DNA of 64,000 bases from Piper betle. Taxonomy: Eukaryota; Streptophyta; Magnoliopsida; Piperales; Piperaceae. Under the pieces are notes generated by a model. That model was not told where the DNA came from. It searched no databases and saw only the letters and a list, made by a program, of their open reading frames with translations. The stretch lies in the NCBI GenBank assembly GCA_033002965.1, contig JAURVB010013259.1, forward strand, positions 310,001 to 374,000, read 5' to 3'. Within the stretch, counting starts at the first letter, position 1. Each line of letters begins with the position of its first letter. Shown here one piece after another: positions 24,335 to 37,186 of this stretch. Both the position numbers and the translations under genes were made by a program.

Positions 24335-25263
24335 TTCTCTTTTAAAGAAGGTTTATTGCACTACTTTAATTGTAGACACTATAAGTTACGTAACGATTCA
24401 GCTCAAAATATTAATTATAAGTGTAAGTCATTTAGATCTTGTCTAAAGTACAAATTAATGGACGTAAATTATCTAGAAAGTGGTTAATTGATTTAAAGAT
24501 ATATAATTTATTCTTGCCTATAAATAAGATCCTACCCTGTATGTATAAGATAATAATTAAGTTAAAGAATTTTAAAATTCACTTGCCTTAAGAATTTCCT
24601 CGTCAAAATTCCCGCACTTACCTCATTGCTGACCCAGCCCACTTTTTCTCTAGCCTGTGACTAGCTTACCATTCAATACAAGATAATGAGATTAAATTAT
24701 TTTTTTAAAAGTAGTTGATTAAGTTAAAGATCTAAAATTTATTCTTACTTATAAATTATATTTTATCCTAATAAGTATTACATGTGAGACTAAGTTAAGA
24801 GATCTCACAAATTATCTTTAAAAATAACAATAAATTTGTTTCTTGCACCACTTAATTGTAGACTTTCACCAATAAGTTATCTCAAAAAATAACAATAATT
24901 TTTTGGATTAAAAATAAAATTAAGAAGTTTTAACTAACAACAAAATTAAGATTTAAAGTCACAAAATTAATTTCTTTAATAAACATTCAATATCCAAAAA
25001 TAACAGTAAATATTCTAACTAATAATAAAACTAAGATTCAAACAAATATTGAGTCCATTAAATCACAAAATTAATTTTTTAATAAATAATATCTTCTTTA
25101 TATGTATTATATTTCAAAATATATGTGTTATATACAAAAATACGTAACTAATAAAAAAACTTTTATTCTTCTCAAGAATATTTAATAAAAAATGTTTATC
25201 TAAATATTTTTTCAATAAATCAATTTATACAATTCCCACGCATTACACAAGAACCTTAGTTAG
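24335..25263 (+). mobile_element. Decayed Helitron-like element interrupted by a TRIM
   Basis: The left part (TCTTTTAAAGAAGGTTTATT, then CACTACTTTAATTGTAG) matches the start of the better Helitron at 56349. The right end (CCCACGCATTACAC, then CCTTAGTTAG) is a mutated version of that element's terminal hairpin and tail. The segment TTGCACCACTTAATTGTAG recurs at about 24844, so either two copies abut or the start was duplicated. A TRIM lies between. Confidence 0.45.
24430..24832 (-). mobile_element. TRIM remnant, same family as 1533-2053, direct LTRs
   Basis: Two direct LTR-like blocks (about 24430-24555 and 24686-24832) share AGTGGTTAATTGATTTAAAGA / AGTAGTTGATTAAGTTAAAGA and the TTATTCTTxCxTATAAAT segment. 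Between them CTTAAGAATTTCCTCGTC corresponds to the polypurine region of the 1533-2053 copy. This copy is decayed, but it shows the normal direct arrangement of the family. Confidence 0.5.
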
Positions 25264-28050
25264 TATATAATGAAAGGAACACTTAAATGTGTAGGATTTA
25301 TTAAAATCTTTTGTCAAGTTAATTTTAAGCCAAGACTTGTTAATTGACTAGATAGTAAGATCAAAGGAAATTGTATCAGCGATGAGTTTTTCTTTCTTAT
25401 TTTCCAACATAATAAAACAGAGAAAAACTCACGAGTTGTGCCAGCTTTTATCATATTACAAATATCAGAACAAATTGCACTTTCAGAATCAAGCACCGGA
25501 GAAGTAAAATAAATTGTGTTTTCTATCTTTAATTATCTAATTCTGCTTATCATAGAACATGACGTGTATAGATCTCAGTAGACTCGGAACAATGAAGCTA
25601 GCTAGTCTAATTTGATCAATGCATGCAAACAGGAGACATAAAATACCGAACAAAGTTGAAAAGAGGAATCTGACTAGAAAGAACTCAAACAACAAAATAA
25701 TGACGGCCCAATAAAAGACCTAATTCCCACACATGAACATAACAACAAGAACAAGAATAACTTGACGAGAAATGTAAGAAATTTGAAGAAGCTGTGATGC
25801 ATGAACAAAAAAATAAGAAATTAAAACTCTAACTACACGTACAAAATTAGCACAAAGAATGTACAACAATGAACGAAAGTAGTTAAACGACGGCTTATCT
25901 AATTAGGTAAGAATAGAAAAGATGATAAAGACAATGAAGAATACGAAGATTGATAAATCCGTTCGAGTTATTCATCAGTCTCACGGTACGAGAATCTAGA
26001 ATAAAAATCAAAGTTTTTTAAAATTAATTTTATTGTGTGAAGAATAAATATCGTTATAAAAGTATATATTGTGACAGCTATAATTATAATTATAAGAAAC
26101 TCACTGTGGCGATAAGAAGATAAGCATAATAAGTTAATATTTGTGATAAAATACCGTCAAGAAACTACCACCACAAAAAACTTCTCTAATGGCAATAAGT
26201 CACCATAATTATTATTTCATGATGAGTAAATATCGTCATAAAATGTGTTATTCAGCTAGTTGGGCTGTAAATAGTCACTTGATTTACCGATTTACCAAAT
26301 GATCCGAATTAGATAGAACAAAGATAGTGAATACTCTTTTAACCTATAAAAATAGTGAAAATTCAAATAATTTAATCAATTGTAAATATAAATAATAATG
26401 GTAAAGACGATTGTAACCATTACCGATATAACTGATTTTTATTTAATTATTTTATATATAACTGTGAAATCCATCTTTACATCTGATCTTTAATCTTGAA
26501 ATATTCAATTGTTAAATTTTTATTTAATTAGATTATAAATTTAGATATGTATTTACTTATTTTCTTGTTAATGTTGAATACATCAAATATTACTGCACCC
26601 GAGATGAGGTGAATCGAGCTGCAGGCCTGCTCCGGCTTGGTTCATGTAACTATTGATTAATTGAGCGATAGAACTTAAACTCGTTACCCCCCTAACTTCA
26701 ACGATTTCTTTGAAAGTCGATGTCTTTGTTGGTGTTGACTCCCTTAACATGTTGGTTGTATAGATAAGCAATGTTTGGAACCATTGACTAGTTTTTGTTC
26801 ATACATGATCAAGAGCTAACTAGATGGTATTACTTCCATATTGTTGTTTTATGCTCGTTATGTTGTTTTTAATCCTCTATATTCCGGTTGCAATGTGCTT
26901 TTGTGTTGTAGAAAAATGAAGTAGCACATGCACTGTGCTTTGTTCTTAAACTAGCCAAATGCACAGCTATGTTTTTATTACGTTAGAAAAACTTATATAT
27001 TAAACATAAAATTAAAATACTTTCATGATTAAAATTATAAAAAAATTAATTACAAAGATAATAATTAAATATTTTCTAAAGGATAGATATTAGTTTTACA
27101 TTTAAGTGTGTTGTATCTTTCTTCTTTTTCATATAATTTTATTAAATAAACTATGAAATAATATTTTATTTGGATTAAATATTAAATTAAAATAATGATT
27201 CAAATTATATGACATCATCTGATACTATTGAATATAAACTATAATAATAAAACATTGCAAATTAATCATATTGGCCAATACTTTGAAGATACAAAATATT
27301 ATTAATAGATTAAACTAAAATTATTATTAATTTTACTGAATTTTAATTCGAACTTAAAGATTAATAATAAATGTTACGTTATTTTTAAAAAAATTTAATA
27401 TTATAAAGCCAAATTCTAAATCGGTGACTTTATTTATTTTTTTATTTGTAATTAATACCAATTGTGTTAAAATTACAATAAATTGATATTAAGAGAGTTT
27501 GTTGTTCTGTAGATATTTTCTATATCAAGTTGTGATATAGTGAATTTAAACTGGCCGTCTACTCTGTGGCTTTTCTTCCCTGAATTTGAGGATTTTCATG
27601 TAAAATTAGTGTTGTCTTTTATTTTCTATTAAATTTAGTTAAATTGGTTGGTATTTCTCATCAATTATGTGTTAAAATGAGAATTTGTATGTTTGGTTAA
27701 TCCTAATATTGAAATGATGAGAGAAGGATGGGAAGAAAAAGGTTTGGTTGTTGTTGTACGTAAGTAGCATCCATGCTACAAACATTGTAAATCAGTGCAA
27801 TCTTACACTTACAATAAAACAGGCGTATTAATGTAAATTGAAGTATTTTGACGAACTCTCTGCTTGGAAAAAGTAAGACCGAATATTGGATCTTTCATTA
27901 CAAACACATAAAAAGAAAACTTTCTTTCTGAAGGTACCCATCCATTTTCATATACGAACTTGCTCTAGTCTCTCATTCTCTGTCATCACATCCTAGGATC
28001 TTTCTTCAAATCACATAAAAAGAAGCCTTTCCTTCCTTTCCCCATCAATA
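25264..28050. other. AT-rich intergenic DNA
   Basis: No supported gene. Around 26040-26260 there are repeated CGTCATAAAA / TGTGGCGATAAG motifs in both orientations, typical of non-coding subterminal repeats of DNA transposons. I could not define ends. Confidence 0.4.
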
Positions 28051-28644
28051 TTCATATACTTACACTCCTAGGCTCTCATTCCCCAAGGCAAAAATTTTGG
28101 CTCCTCTTCGGATGGAGAAGCGGTGCGTCTCTACCGTCAATTCTCGGGATGATGGATGGTGGAGAAGCACGGCGTCTCCATCGGCGTCACTCTCAGAAGG
28201 AGCCAAAACTGGTTCTTCCCCAAGACTTTCATCACATCCTAACAACTCAAACCAACCTTCGACTCCCCTTTCCCCCTGCCCACCACCCTTCCTTCCGCCC
28301 CCTACCCACGCTGGTCTGTGCCCTCCACAACACCCCCCCCTTCCGCTCATCAAGAATTCCAGCAAGAAACAACGATAATCCCATCACCAAACACAAAATC
28401 CTTATGTTTCGTACACCTTGGCATACCAAATTCTAGTGATAGCACCCAATCTTAGTCACCGTTGCCAACTCCCATCTAACTCACCCAATTCACACCCAAC
28501 CAATTCAACCCCAAAAAGGAAACAAAAACAAAAATGTGAAAGGAAAACCAAAGAAATTTCCCTCTTCGTCGTTCCAACTAGACATTTACAACGTCAACTT
28601 CAGCGCTCTGATCTGTCCGCAAGCCACATCGCCTAAATCACATC
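28051..28644. other. Unassigned GC-richer block left of the copia duplication
   Basis: Several short overlapping open frames on both strands, proline-rich by composition. No recognisable domain. It ends at the left border of the duplicated segment. Confidence 0.35.
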
Positions 28645-29382
28645 CAAACCGATATTGGACCTTAAAGAAAAGAGAGAAAACTAACCGCTCTTAAAAACCC
28701 AATCATGATCTTAACCGTAAAATGGCTGCTTTAAAAAGACCACCCATTAACTAACGTTTCTAAAAAACTATCCATGTTCTTTAACCGCCCCGAAAAACAT
28801 GCTTCATTTGACAGGTTTGTGAGTGCATGCTCTCCATTCTCAACACAGTCGACACGCTGCCAACCAAGCATAACCGCCGATAACTGCCCCGCAAACTAAG
28901 GAGACAGACTTTGAAATGATTCTGCTTTATTATTCAAGGTAAAATTTTAGTGTAGTAAAAATAAAGGGGGGATATTGTTGCAGACTGTAGTAGGGAAATA
29001 TGTTTTTACGCTTATAATCAAGTGGTCGTAAGATGACATATCTCAATGCTGTTTCTTCGTGTCATCAAGTTCCAAGCCTTAAATCGTGCTGTCGTCTATA
29101 TTCATTCATCTTTCAAAGTTCTTTTTCTCATTTTTTATTTTGAAAAATTGAAGAAGTAGCACACTGTTGCATATTGTGGAGCTGCGTTTACACATATAAT
29201 CAACTGTTTGCAAGATGACATTTTCCTCAATGTGGTGCGATTTATGTTCATCTAGTTCCAAGAGATCATAAACTTTGTTATCTAAGTATATTCGTCTTTT
29301 TTCTTTATTCAACAATATCTTCTATACACGATCTCGCAATGTGCTTTAATTATAATTTTTATGGATAGAATAATGAAGTAGA

Positions 29383-29919
29383 TTTTGGGATTAACCAAAC
29401 AAACCAAATACAAATCCCTTATTTCAACACATAAGGATGAAAAGTACCAAGCAAATAGAGAGAGACGACAAGATAATTTTACGTGGAAAACCTCAAATTT
29501 GGGGAAAAAACCACGAGGCAAACGGCCAGATCAAATTCACTATATCACAATTTTGATACAGAATAGATCCACAGGAGAACAAACTCCCCAATACCAATTT
29601 ACTGTACTTTCTACAAAATTGGTATAAAGTCGTAAAAGATAATAAAGGAAGAATATTACAGATTAAGAACTTGGCGAAGTTACCATTGACGATTGCAAGC
29701 CAATCTCAACAAAACATTCACCTTTCTTCAATCCACACAATTTTCTTTCTCCCTTTGCAGCAGCAGTTTTTCTCCAAAACCCAAAAACCAAAAAACCAAA
29801 GAAGAAAAGCGTCGTACGTTGCTTTTATTCCTTTCAACTAACCAAATCTGGAAAATCTTGGTTTTTGCCCAAAATAGGGTTGTAAGTTCATGTATTTACG
29901 GAGGAGGGACAACCCAACA
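29383..29919 (-). mobile_element. Copia 3' LTR, duplicated copy A
   Basis: 537 bp, about 95 percent like the 5' LTR at 36621-37156 by eye. It is preceded on the left by GTAGA (29378-29382), which also follows the 5' LTR, so this is the target duplication. The polypurine tract lies at 29920-29933 (minus strand GGGAAGGGGAGGTT). The outermost base pair is mutated (TTTTGGG for TGTTGGG). Confidence 0.9.
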
Positions 29920-29950
29920 AACCTCCCCTTCCCGACTCCATGAAATACCT

Positions 29951-31292
29951 CTAGCCAGCATGGGAAGCTCCATCCATGCCTGCTCCATTCCTGCAGTAAA
30001 CATGTTTCTCCTTTGACACAACTTTAGTCATCATGTCTGAAACATTCCTTTCAGTATGAATTTTTGTTAGCTCAAGAGATTTACTTTCCAACACATCTCT
30101 TATCCAGTGATATCTCACATCAATGTGCTTGCTCCTTGAATGAAAACTTGAATTCTTACTCAGGTGAATTGCACTCTGGCTATCACAGTGTACAATATAT
30201 CTCTCCTGTTTAATGCCAATTTCATTCAAAAATCTCTTAGTCCATAGCATCTCCTTGCAAGCCTCTGTAGCAGCAATAAATTCTGCTTCAGTTGTGGATA
30301 ATGCAACACACTTTTGCAACCTAGACTGCCAAGACACAGCCCCATTAGCAAAATTAACAATAAACCCAGATGTTGACCTTCTTGTTTCCAAGTCACCTGC
30401 CATGTCTGCATCGGTGTAGCCAACCAATAAAGGTTTATCACTTCCAAAACACAAACACATTTTGGACGTACCTCTCAAGTACCTCATTATCCATTTAACT
30501 GCTTGCCAATGTTCTTTGCTCGGATTTGCTAAATGTCTGCTAACCATTCCAACTGCATATGCTATATCAGGCCTTGTACAAACCATAGCATACATCAAAC
30601 TACCAACTGCAGAAGCATAAGGAACCTTTCTCATTTCCTTCATTTCTGTTTCACTTAAGTCACTTTTCTTCAACTTGAAGTGACCCCCAAGTGGAACTCC
30701 AACCGGCTTTGCATCTTTCATGTTGAATTTTTCAAGTACCTTTTCTATGTACTTTTGCTGTGACACCCAAAGCTTTCTAGCTCCCCTGTCACGCCGAATG
30801 GACATTCCCAAGATTTGCTTTGCCGGTCCCAAATCCTTCATTGCAAAGGATTTGTTCAAGTTCTTCTTTAAACTTGCAATCTTGGCTCCATCATGTCCTA
30901 CAATCAACATGTCATCCACATAAAGCAACAGAATAACAAAGTCACCATCATCAAACCTCTTGATAAACACACAGTGATCAGAAACAGATTTCTTGTACCC
31001 ATTCTTTTCCATAAAAGAATCAAACTTTTTATACCACTGTCTAGGAGCTTGCTTCAAACCATACAAACTCTTTTTCAGTCTGCACACCATCTGTTCCTTT
31101 CCTCTGACTTTAAAACCCTCTGGTTGCTCCATGTATATGGTCTCCTCAAGATCACCATGAAGAAAGGCCGTCTTCACATCTAACTGTTCAACTTCCAAAT
31201 CCAAACTTGCAGCCAAAGCCAGAACAATTCTAATAGAAGACATTTTAACAACAGGAGAAAAAATTTCATCGAAATCAATACCTTTCTTCTGT
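29951..31292 (-). pseudogene. Copia pol 3' part (RT to RNase H), orphan open copy A
   Basis: The frame is open from the junction at 31292 to a stop at 29951. It holds the end of the reverse transcriptase (YVDDMLIVG) and the RNase H region (TEAEFIAATEACKEMLW, VHCDSQSAI, RSKHIDVRYHWIRD). It lacks gag, protease and integrase, because the duplication breakpoint cuts it off from them. Unlike copy B it carries no internal stop. It is a truncated retroelement gene, not a host gene. Confidence 0.9.
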
Positions 31293-33860
31293 CCAAACCG
31301 ATGTTGTACCTTAAAGAAAAGAGAGAAAACAAACGGCTCTTAAAAACCCAATCATGATCTTAACCGTAAAATGGCTGCTTTAAAAAGACCACCCATTAAG
31401 TAACGTTTCTAAAAAAAACTATCCATGTTCTTTAACCGCCCCGAACAAACATGCTTCATTTGACAGGTTTGTGAGTGCATGCTCTCCATTCTCCACACAG
31501 TAATTCTGCTTTATTATTCAAGGTAAAATTTTAGTGTAGTAAAAATAAAGGGGGGATATTGCTGCAGACTGTAGTAGGGAAATATGTTTTTACGCTTATA
31601 ATCAAGTGGTCGTAAGATGACATATCTCAATGCTGGTTTCTTCGTGTCATCAAGTTCCAAGCCTTAAATCGTGCTGTCGTCTATATTCATTCATCTTTCA
31701 AAGTTCTTTTTTCTCATTTTTTATTTTGAAAAATTGAAGAAGTAGCACACTGTTGCATATTGTGGAGCTGCGTTTACACATATAATCAACTGTTTGCAAG
31801 ATGACATTTTCCTCAATGTGGTGCGATTTATGTTCATCTAGTTCCAAGAGATCAGAAACTTTGTTATCTAAGTATATTCGTCTTTTTCTTTATTCAACAC
31901 TATCTTCTATACACGATCTCGCAATGTGCTTTAATTATAATTTTTATGGATAGAATAGTGAAGTAGATATTGGGATTAACCAAACAAACCAAATACAAAT
32001 CTCTTATTTCAACACATAAGGATTAGAAGTACCAACCAAATAGAGAGATGACAAGATAATTTTACGTGGAAAACCTCAAATTTAGGAGAAAAACTACGGG
32101 GCAAACGGCCAGATCAGATTCACTATATCACAATTTTAATACAAAATAAATTCATAGGAGAACAAACTCCCTAATACCAATTTACTGTACTTTCTATAAA
32201 ATTAATATAAAGTCGTAAAACACAATAAAGGAAGAATATTACAGATTAAAAACTTTGCAAAGTTACCATTGACGATTGTAAGCCAATTTCAACAAAACAT
32301 TCACCTTTCTTCAATCTACATAATTTTTTTTCTCCTTTTCTAAAACCCAAAAATCAGAAAACCAAAGAAGAAAAGCGTTATATGTTGCTTTTATTCCTTT
32401 TAACTAACAAAATTTGGAAAATCTTGGTTTTCGCCCAAAACAGGGTTGTAAGTTCATATATTTACGGAGGAGGGATAACACAACAAACCTCCCTTCCTGA
32501 CTCCATGAAATACCTCTAGCCAGCATGGGAAGCTCCATTCATGCCTGCTCTATTCCTGCAATAAACATGTTTCTCCTTTGACACAACTTTAGTCATCATG
32601 TCTGAAACATTCCTTTCAGTATGAATTTTTGTTAGCTAAAGAGATTTACTTTCTAACACATCTCTTATCCAGAGATATCTCACATCAATATGCTTGCTCC
32701 TTGAATGAAAACTTGAATTCTTACTCAAGTGAATTGCATTCTGTCTATCACAGTGTATAATATATCTCTCGTGTTCAATGCCAATTTCATTTAAAAATCT
32801 CTTTAGTCCATAGCATCTCCTTGCAAGCTTCTGTAGTAGTAATAAATTCTGACTTCAATTATGGATAATGTAACACACTTTTGCAACCTAGACTGCCAAG
32901 ACACAGCCCCATTAGCAAAATTAACAATAAACCTAGATGTTGACCTTCTTGTTTCCAAGTCACGTGCCATGTCTGCATCGGTGTAGCCAACCAATAAAGA
33001 TTTATCACTTCCAAAACACAAACACATTTTGGACGTACCTCTCAAGTACCTCATTATCCATTTAACTGCTTGCCAATGTTCTTTGCTCGGATTTGCTAAA
33101 TGTCTGCTAATCATTCCAACTGCATATGCTATATCAGGCCTTGTACAAACCATAGCATACATCAAACTACCAACTGTAGAAGCATAAGGAACCTTTCTCA
33201 TTTCCTTCATTTCTGTTTCACTTAAGTCACTTTTCTTCAACTTGAAGTGACCTCCAAGTGGAACTCCAACCGGCTTTGCATCTTTCATGTTGAATTTTTC
33301 AAGTACCTTTTCTATGTACTTTTGCTGTGACACCTAAAGCTTTCTAGCTCCCCTGTCACGCCGAATGGACATTCCCAAGATTTGCTTTGCCGGTCCCAAA
33401 TCCTTCATTGCAAAGGATTTATTCAAGTTCTTCTTTAAACTTGCAATCTTGGCTCCATCATGTCCTACAATCAACATGTCATCCACATAAAGCAACAGAA
33501 TAACAAAGTCACCATCATCAAACCTCTTGATAAACACACAGTGATCAGAAACAGATTTCTTGTACCCATTCTTTTCCATAAAAGAATCAAACTTTTTATA
33601 CCACTGTCTAGGAGCTTGCTTCAAACCATACAAACTCTTTTTCAGTCTGCACACCATCTGTTCCTTTCCTCTGACTTTAAAACCCTCTGGTTGCTCCATG
33701 TATATGGTCTCCTCAAGATCACCATGAAGAAAGGCCGTCTTCACATCTAACTGTTCAACTTCCAAATCCAAACTTGCAGCCAAAGCCAGAACAATTCTAA
33801 TAGAAGACATTTTAACAACAGGAGAAAAAATTTCATCGAAATCAATACCTTTCTTCTGTC
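31293..33860 (-). repeat. Tandem segmental duplication, unit B
   Basis: The second copy of the unit described at 28645-31292, still attached to the rest of the copia element. It has clearly more substitutions relative to the 5' LTR than unit A, many of C-to-T or G-to-A type, plus small deletions. Confidence 0.9.
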
Positions 33861-36800
33861 TGAAGCCCTTCACCACCAACCTTGCCTTGTACCTTGGTTG
33901 TGTGTTATTTTCTTCATATTTGATCCTGTAGACCCATTTGTTCCTCAATACTCTCTTCCCTTTAGGAAGATCCACCAACTCATAGGTGTGATTATCATGC
34001 AAAGATTTCATCTCATCTTGCATTGCCTTCAACCACTTCTCCTTTTCTACATGAGCTTTGACCTCACTGAAATTTTTTGGTTCTCCACATTCAGTAATTG
34101 TCACATATTCTGATGATGGATATCTTGTTGATGGAACTGGTTCACGAGCTGATCTCCTCACATTAGTTGGCTGCCCTTGATCAGAATCTCCATGTTCCTG
34201 TCCAACATCATTAACAAACTCATTAGAAATATCATCAGACACCACATCCTCACCCTCATCATCACTCGGTGGGGAAATAATTGTGTCATCCTGAGCCGCC
34301 TCTTCACTTCTAGCTGAGGTTGAAGGATCTTTTATCTTTTCCAAGCTTTCCTGAGATTTAGTTTGAGGAACTTCTTCCTTGCCAAAGTCCTCAACTGTTT
34401 GATCCTCCCTGAAAACTACATCTCTGCTTCGAATCAGTTTTCTATTCTTAGGATCCCAAAGTTTGTATCCAAACTTATCATCACCATATCCCAGAAAAAT
34501 ACATTCCACGGCTCTAGAGTCAAGCTTAGCCCTTTGCTCCTTGGGCACATGTGCAAAGGCTTTACAACCAAAGACTCTCAAATGAGAATAACTGACCTTT
34601 TTGTCACTCCTAACCCTTTCTGGTATGTCACTGTCCAGAGCATGTGTGGGAGATCTATTGATTAAATAACAAGCTGTGCTCATGGCTTCACCCCAGAAGC
34701 TTTTAGGCAACTTAGCTGAAGACAACATACTCCTAACCCTCTCAGAGATGGTCCTATTCATTCTTTCAGCCACTCCATTATGTTGAGGAGTATAAGGAAC
34801 CATCTTCTCATGCCTAATCCCATGTTTGCTACAATATTCATCAGACTCAACAAAACAATATTCACCACCATTATCACTTCTAAGACATTTCAAGAGCTTA
34901 CCAGTTTCTCTTTCAACCAATACATGAAAATTCTTAAAGATGCTAAAAACATCACTTTTATTTTTCATGCCATAAGCCCATACCTTCCTAGAAGTATCAT
35001 CAATAAAAGTGATAAAATAAATAGAACCACCAAGAAATTTTACATCCATAGGCCCACACACATCAGAGTGTATCAACTCAAGAACTTCTGACTTCCTTGT
35101 ACTTGTGCTTGCAAAGGATGTCCTACGTTGTTTCCCGACCAAACAATGGTCACAAGGACTAATTGTGATGTCCTTGACCTTGGGAAGGAGATTTAACTTC
35201 TTCAAAGTCTCTAGTCCCTTCTCACTCATGTGTCCCAATCGATAGTGCCACAAATCAGCAGTGGAATCAAATGAGGAGATATTAACCTCCCCTCAAACTA
35301 GACTCGTCTCAGTTTTATACAAACTGCAACACTTCTTCCCTTTAGCAACAACAAGAGAACCTTTCACAAGTTTTCACACACCTTGTGCAAATTGTGAACC
35401 AAATCCTTCATCATCAAGCACTCCAGTTGACAACAAACTCATCCTCAAATCTGGAATATATCTGATATTTTTAAGCACCAATCTGTAACCCGTGTTTGTT
35501 ACTATATGCACATCTCCAAGTCCCATAATTTTGGAAGTATAACTATTTCTCATCTTCACTATACCCAAATCTGAAAATTCATAGGTAGCAAAGAAATTTC
35601 TGCTTGGAGTTGCATGAAATGATGCTCTCGAGTCAACTACCCAACTAGCATCACAATCAGCCGTCAAACAATCATTCCCACAATCAGAAAGAATCACCAT
35701 GTCATCATGCACAATATTAGTGTTCGTTTCTCCTTGATCCTTGTTATCCTTATTTTTCAAGTCTTTCTTGAGCTTCCAACAATCCTTCTTCATATAACCT
35801 ATCTTGTCACAATAATAACACTTCAAGTGCTTCTTGGATTTAGACCTTCCTCGACTCTTGTCCCTTCTGTCTGTGTCTCTATTTCTCGATCTACCTTTTG
35901 CCTCTTCTGACACTAATGCATGAGACCCTGAAGTTGGTAAAGATTTTCTCTCACCTCCTCATTCAGTAAACTGCTTGTTACCATGTCTATTGTGAGTTTT
36001 CCATCCGGAGCAGCATTGCTCAAAGATATCACCAATGTTTACCAACTCTCTGGCAAAGTGTTGAGGAGCAGGATAACTTGCCATTCCTCATCTAGAGTCA
36101 TCTTCATCCTGACAAGTTGAGTAATAATACTCTTCATCTCATTGAGATGCTCACTTATGTCAGTTCCATCCTTATACCTCAAATTCACCAATTTTCTTAT
36201 CAAAAGGGTCTTATTGCCAGCAGTATTCCTCTCATAAACTTCTTGGAGTTTATCCCATATTGCTTTTGAGGACGTCAATTCAGAAACATGATGATACACA
36301 ACTTCATCTACTCATTGTCTCAAACAGGCCATAGCCTTCCTATCCAACTTATTCCAGTCTTTTCAGTCACCTCTGCAGGTTTCTGACCAGTGATAGGTTT
36401 ATATAAATCTTTGGAATATAAATGATCAATCATTTTTCCTTTCCAATAATGCCAATTACTAGGCCTCTTAAGAGATATCATCTTAACATACTTCTCATCA
36501 GCCATCTTGTTGAAATATAAATCACAGACACACCAACTAGGCTCTTAGAAATTTCGTCGAACACCTGGTGGGCATCAAATATCAACAACCAAAACTTGCA
36601 AACCTTGCTCTGATACCACTTGTTGGGATTAACCAAACAAACCAAATACAAATCCCATATTTCAATACATAAGGATGAGAAGTACCAAGCAAATAGAGAG
36701 AGACGACAAGATAATTTTATGTGGAAAACCCCAAATTTGGGGAAAAAATCACGAGGTAAACGGTCAGATCAAATTCACTATATCACAATTTTGATACAAA

Positions 36801-37156
36801 ATAGATCCACAGGAGAATAAACTCCTCAATACCAATTTACTGTACTTTCTACAAAATTGGTATAAAGTCGTAAAAGACAATAAAAGAAGAATATTACATA
36901 TTAAGAACTTGGCAAAGTTACCATTGACGATTGCAAGCTAATTTCAACAAAACATTCACCATTCTTTAATCCACACAATTTTCTTTCTCCTTTTGCAGCA
37001 GCAATTTTTCTCCAAAACCCAAAAACCAAAAACCAAAGAAGAAAAGCATCGTACGTTGCTTTTATTCTTTTCAACTAACCAAATCTAGAAAATCTTAATT
37101 TTTATCTAAAATAGGGTTGGAAGTTCATGTATTTACTGAAGAAGGACAACCCAACA
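31968..37156 (-). mobile_element. Ty1/copia LTR retrotransposon, decayed
   Basis: Minus-strand element. 5' LTR 36621-37156 (TGTTGGGTTG to TTAATCCCAACA). Primer site TGGTATCAGAGCAA at 36605-36618, complementary to initiator tRNA-Met. Gag-pol remnant 32516-36505. 3' LTR copy B 31968-32485. The 5-bp target duplication is GTAGA (37157-37161 on the right; 31963-31967 and 29378-29382 on the left of the two 3' LTR copies). The integrase-before-RT order marks it as copia. Confidence 0.93.
32516..36505 (-). pseudogene. Copia gag-pol, broken
   Basis: In order from 36505 leftwards: gag start (WHYWKGKMIDHLYSKDLYKP), then a frameshift and stop near 36300-36340. A gag middle piece at 36039-36299. A zinc knuckle CYYCDKIGYMKKDCWK at about 35800-35850. 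A protease with DSRAS where the active site normally reads DSGAS or DTGAS (about 35630). Integrase with GKQRRTSF, D-D-E region and PYTPQHNGVAERMNRT (35253 leftwards), then RT with YVDDMLIVG. A tryptophan codon seen in copy A is a TAG here (33334-33336), and the RNase H part is frameshifted near 32850. It cannot make an intact polyprotein. Confidence 0.93.
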
Positions 37157-37186
37157 GTAGAATCACATTATTGCATACTGTAGTTG

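Larger units (their letters stand above)
28645..31292 (-). repeat. Tandem segmental duplication, unit A (flank + copia 3' LTR + 3' pol)
   Basis: This 2.65-kb unit is repeated immediately to its right (31293-33860). It contains genomic flank (28645-29382), a copia 3' LTR and the 3' part of pol. The junction near 31292 joins a point inside pol (TTTCTTCTGTC) to the left flank (CAAACCGAT) with at most two bases of shared sequence. Unit B lacks about 67 bp of flank that unit A has at about 28852-28918. Confidence 0.9.
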
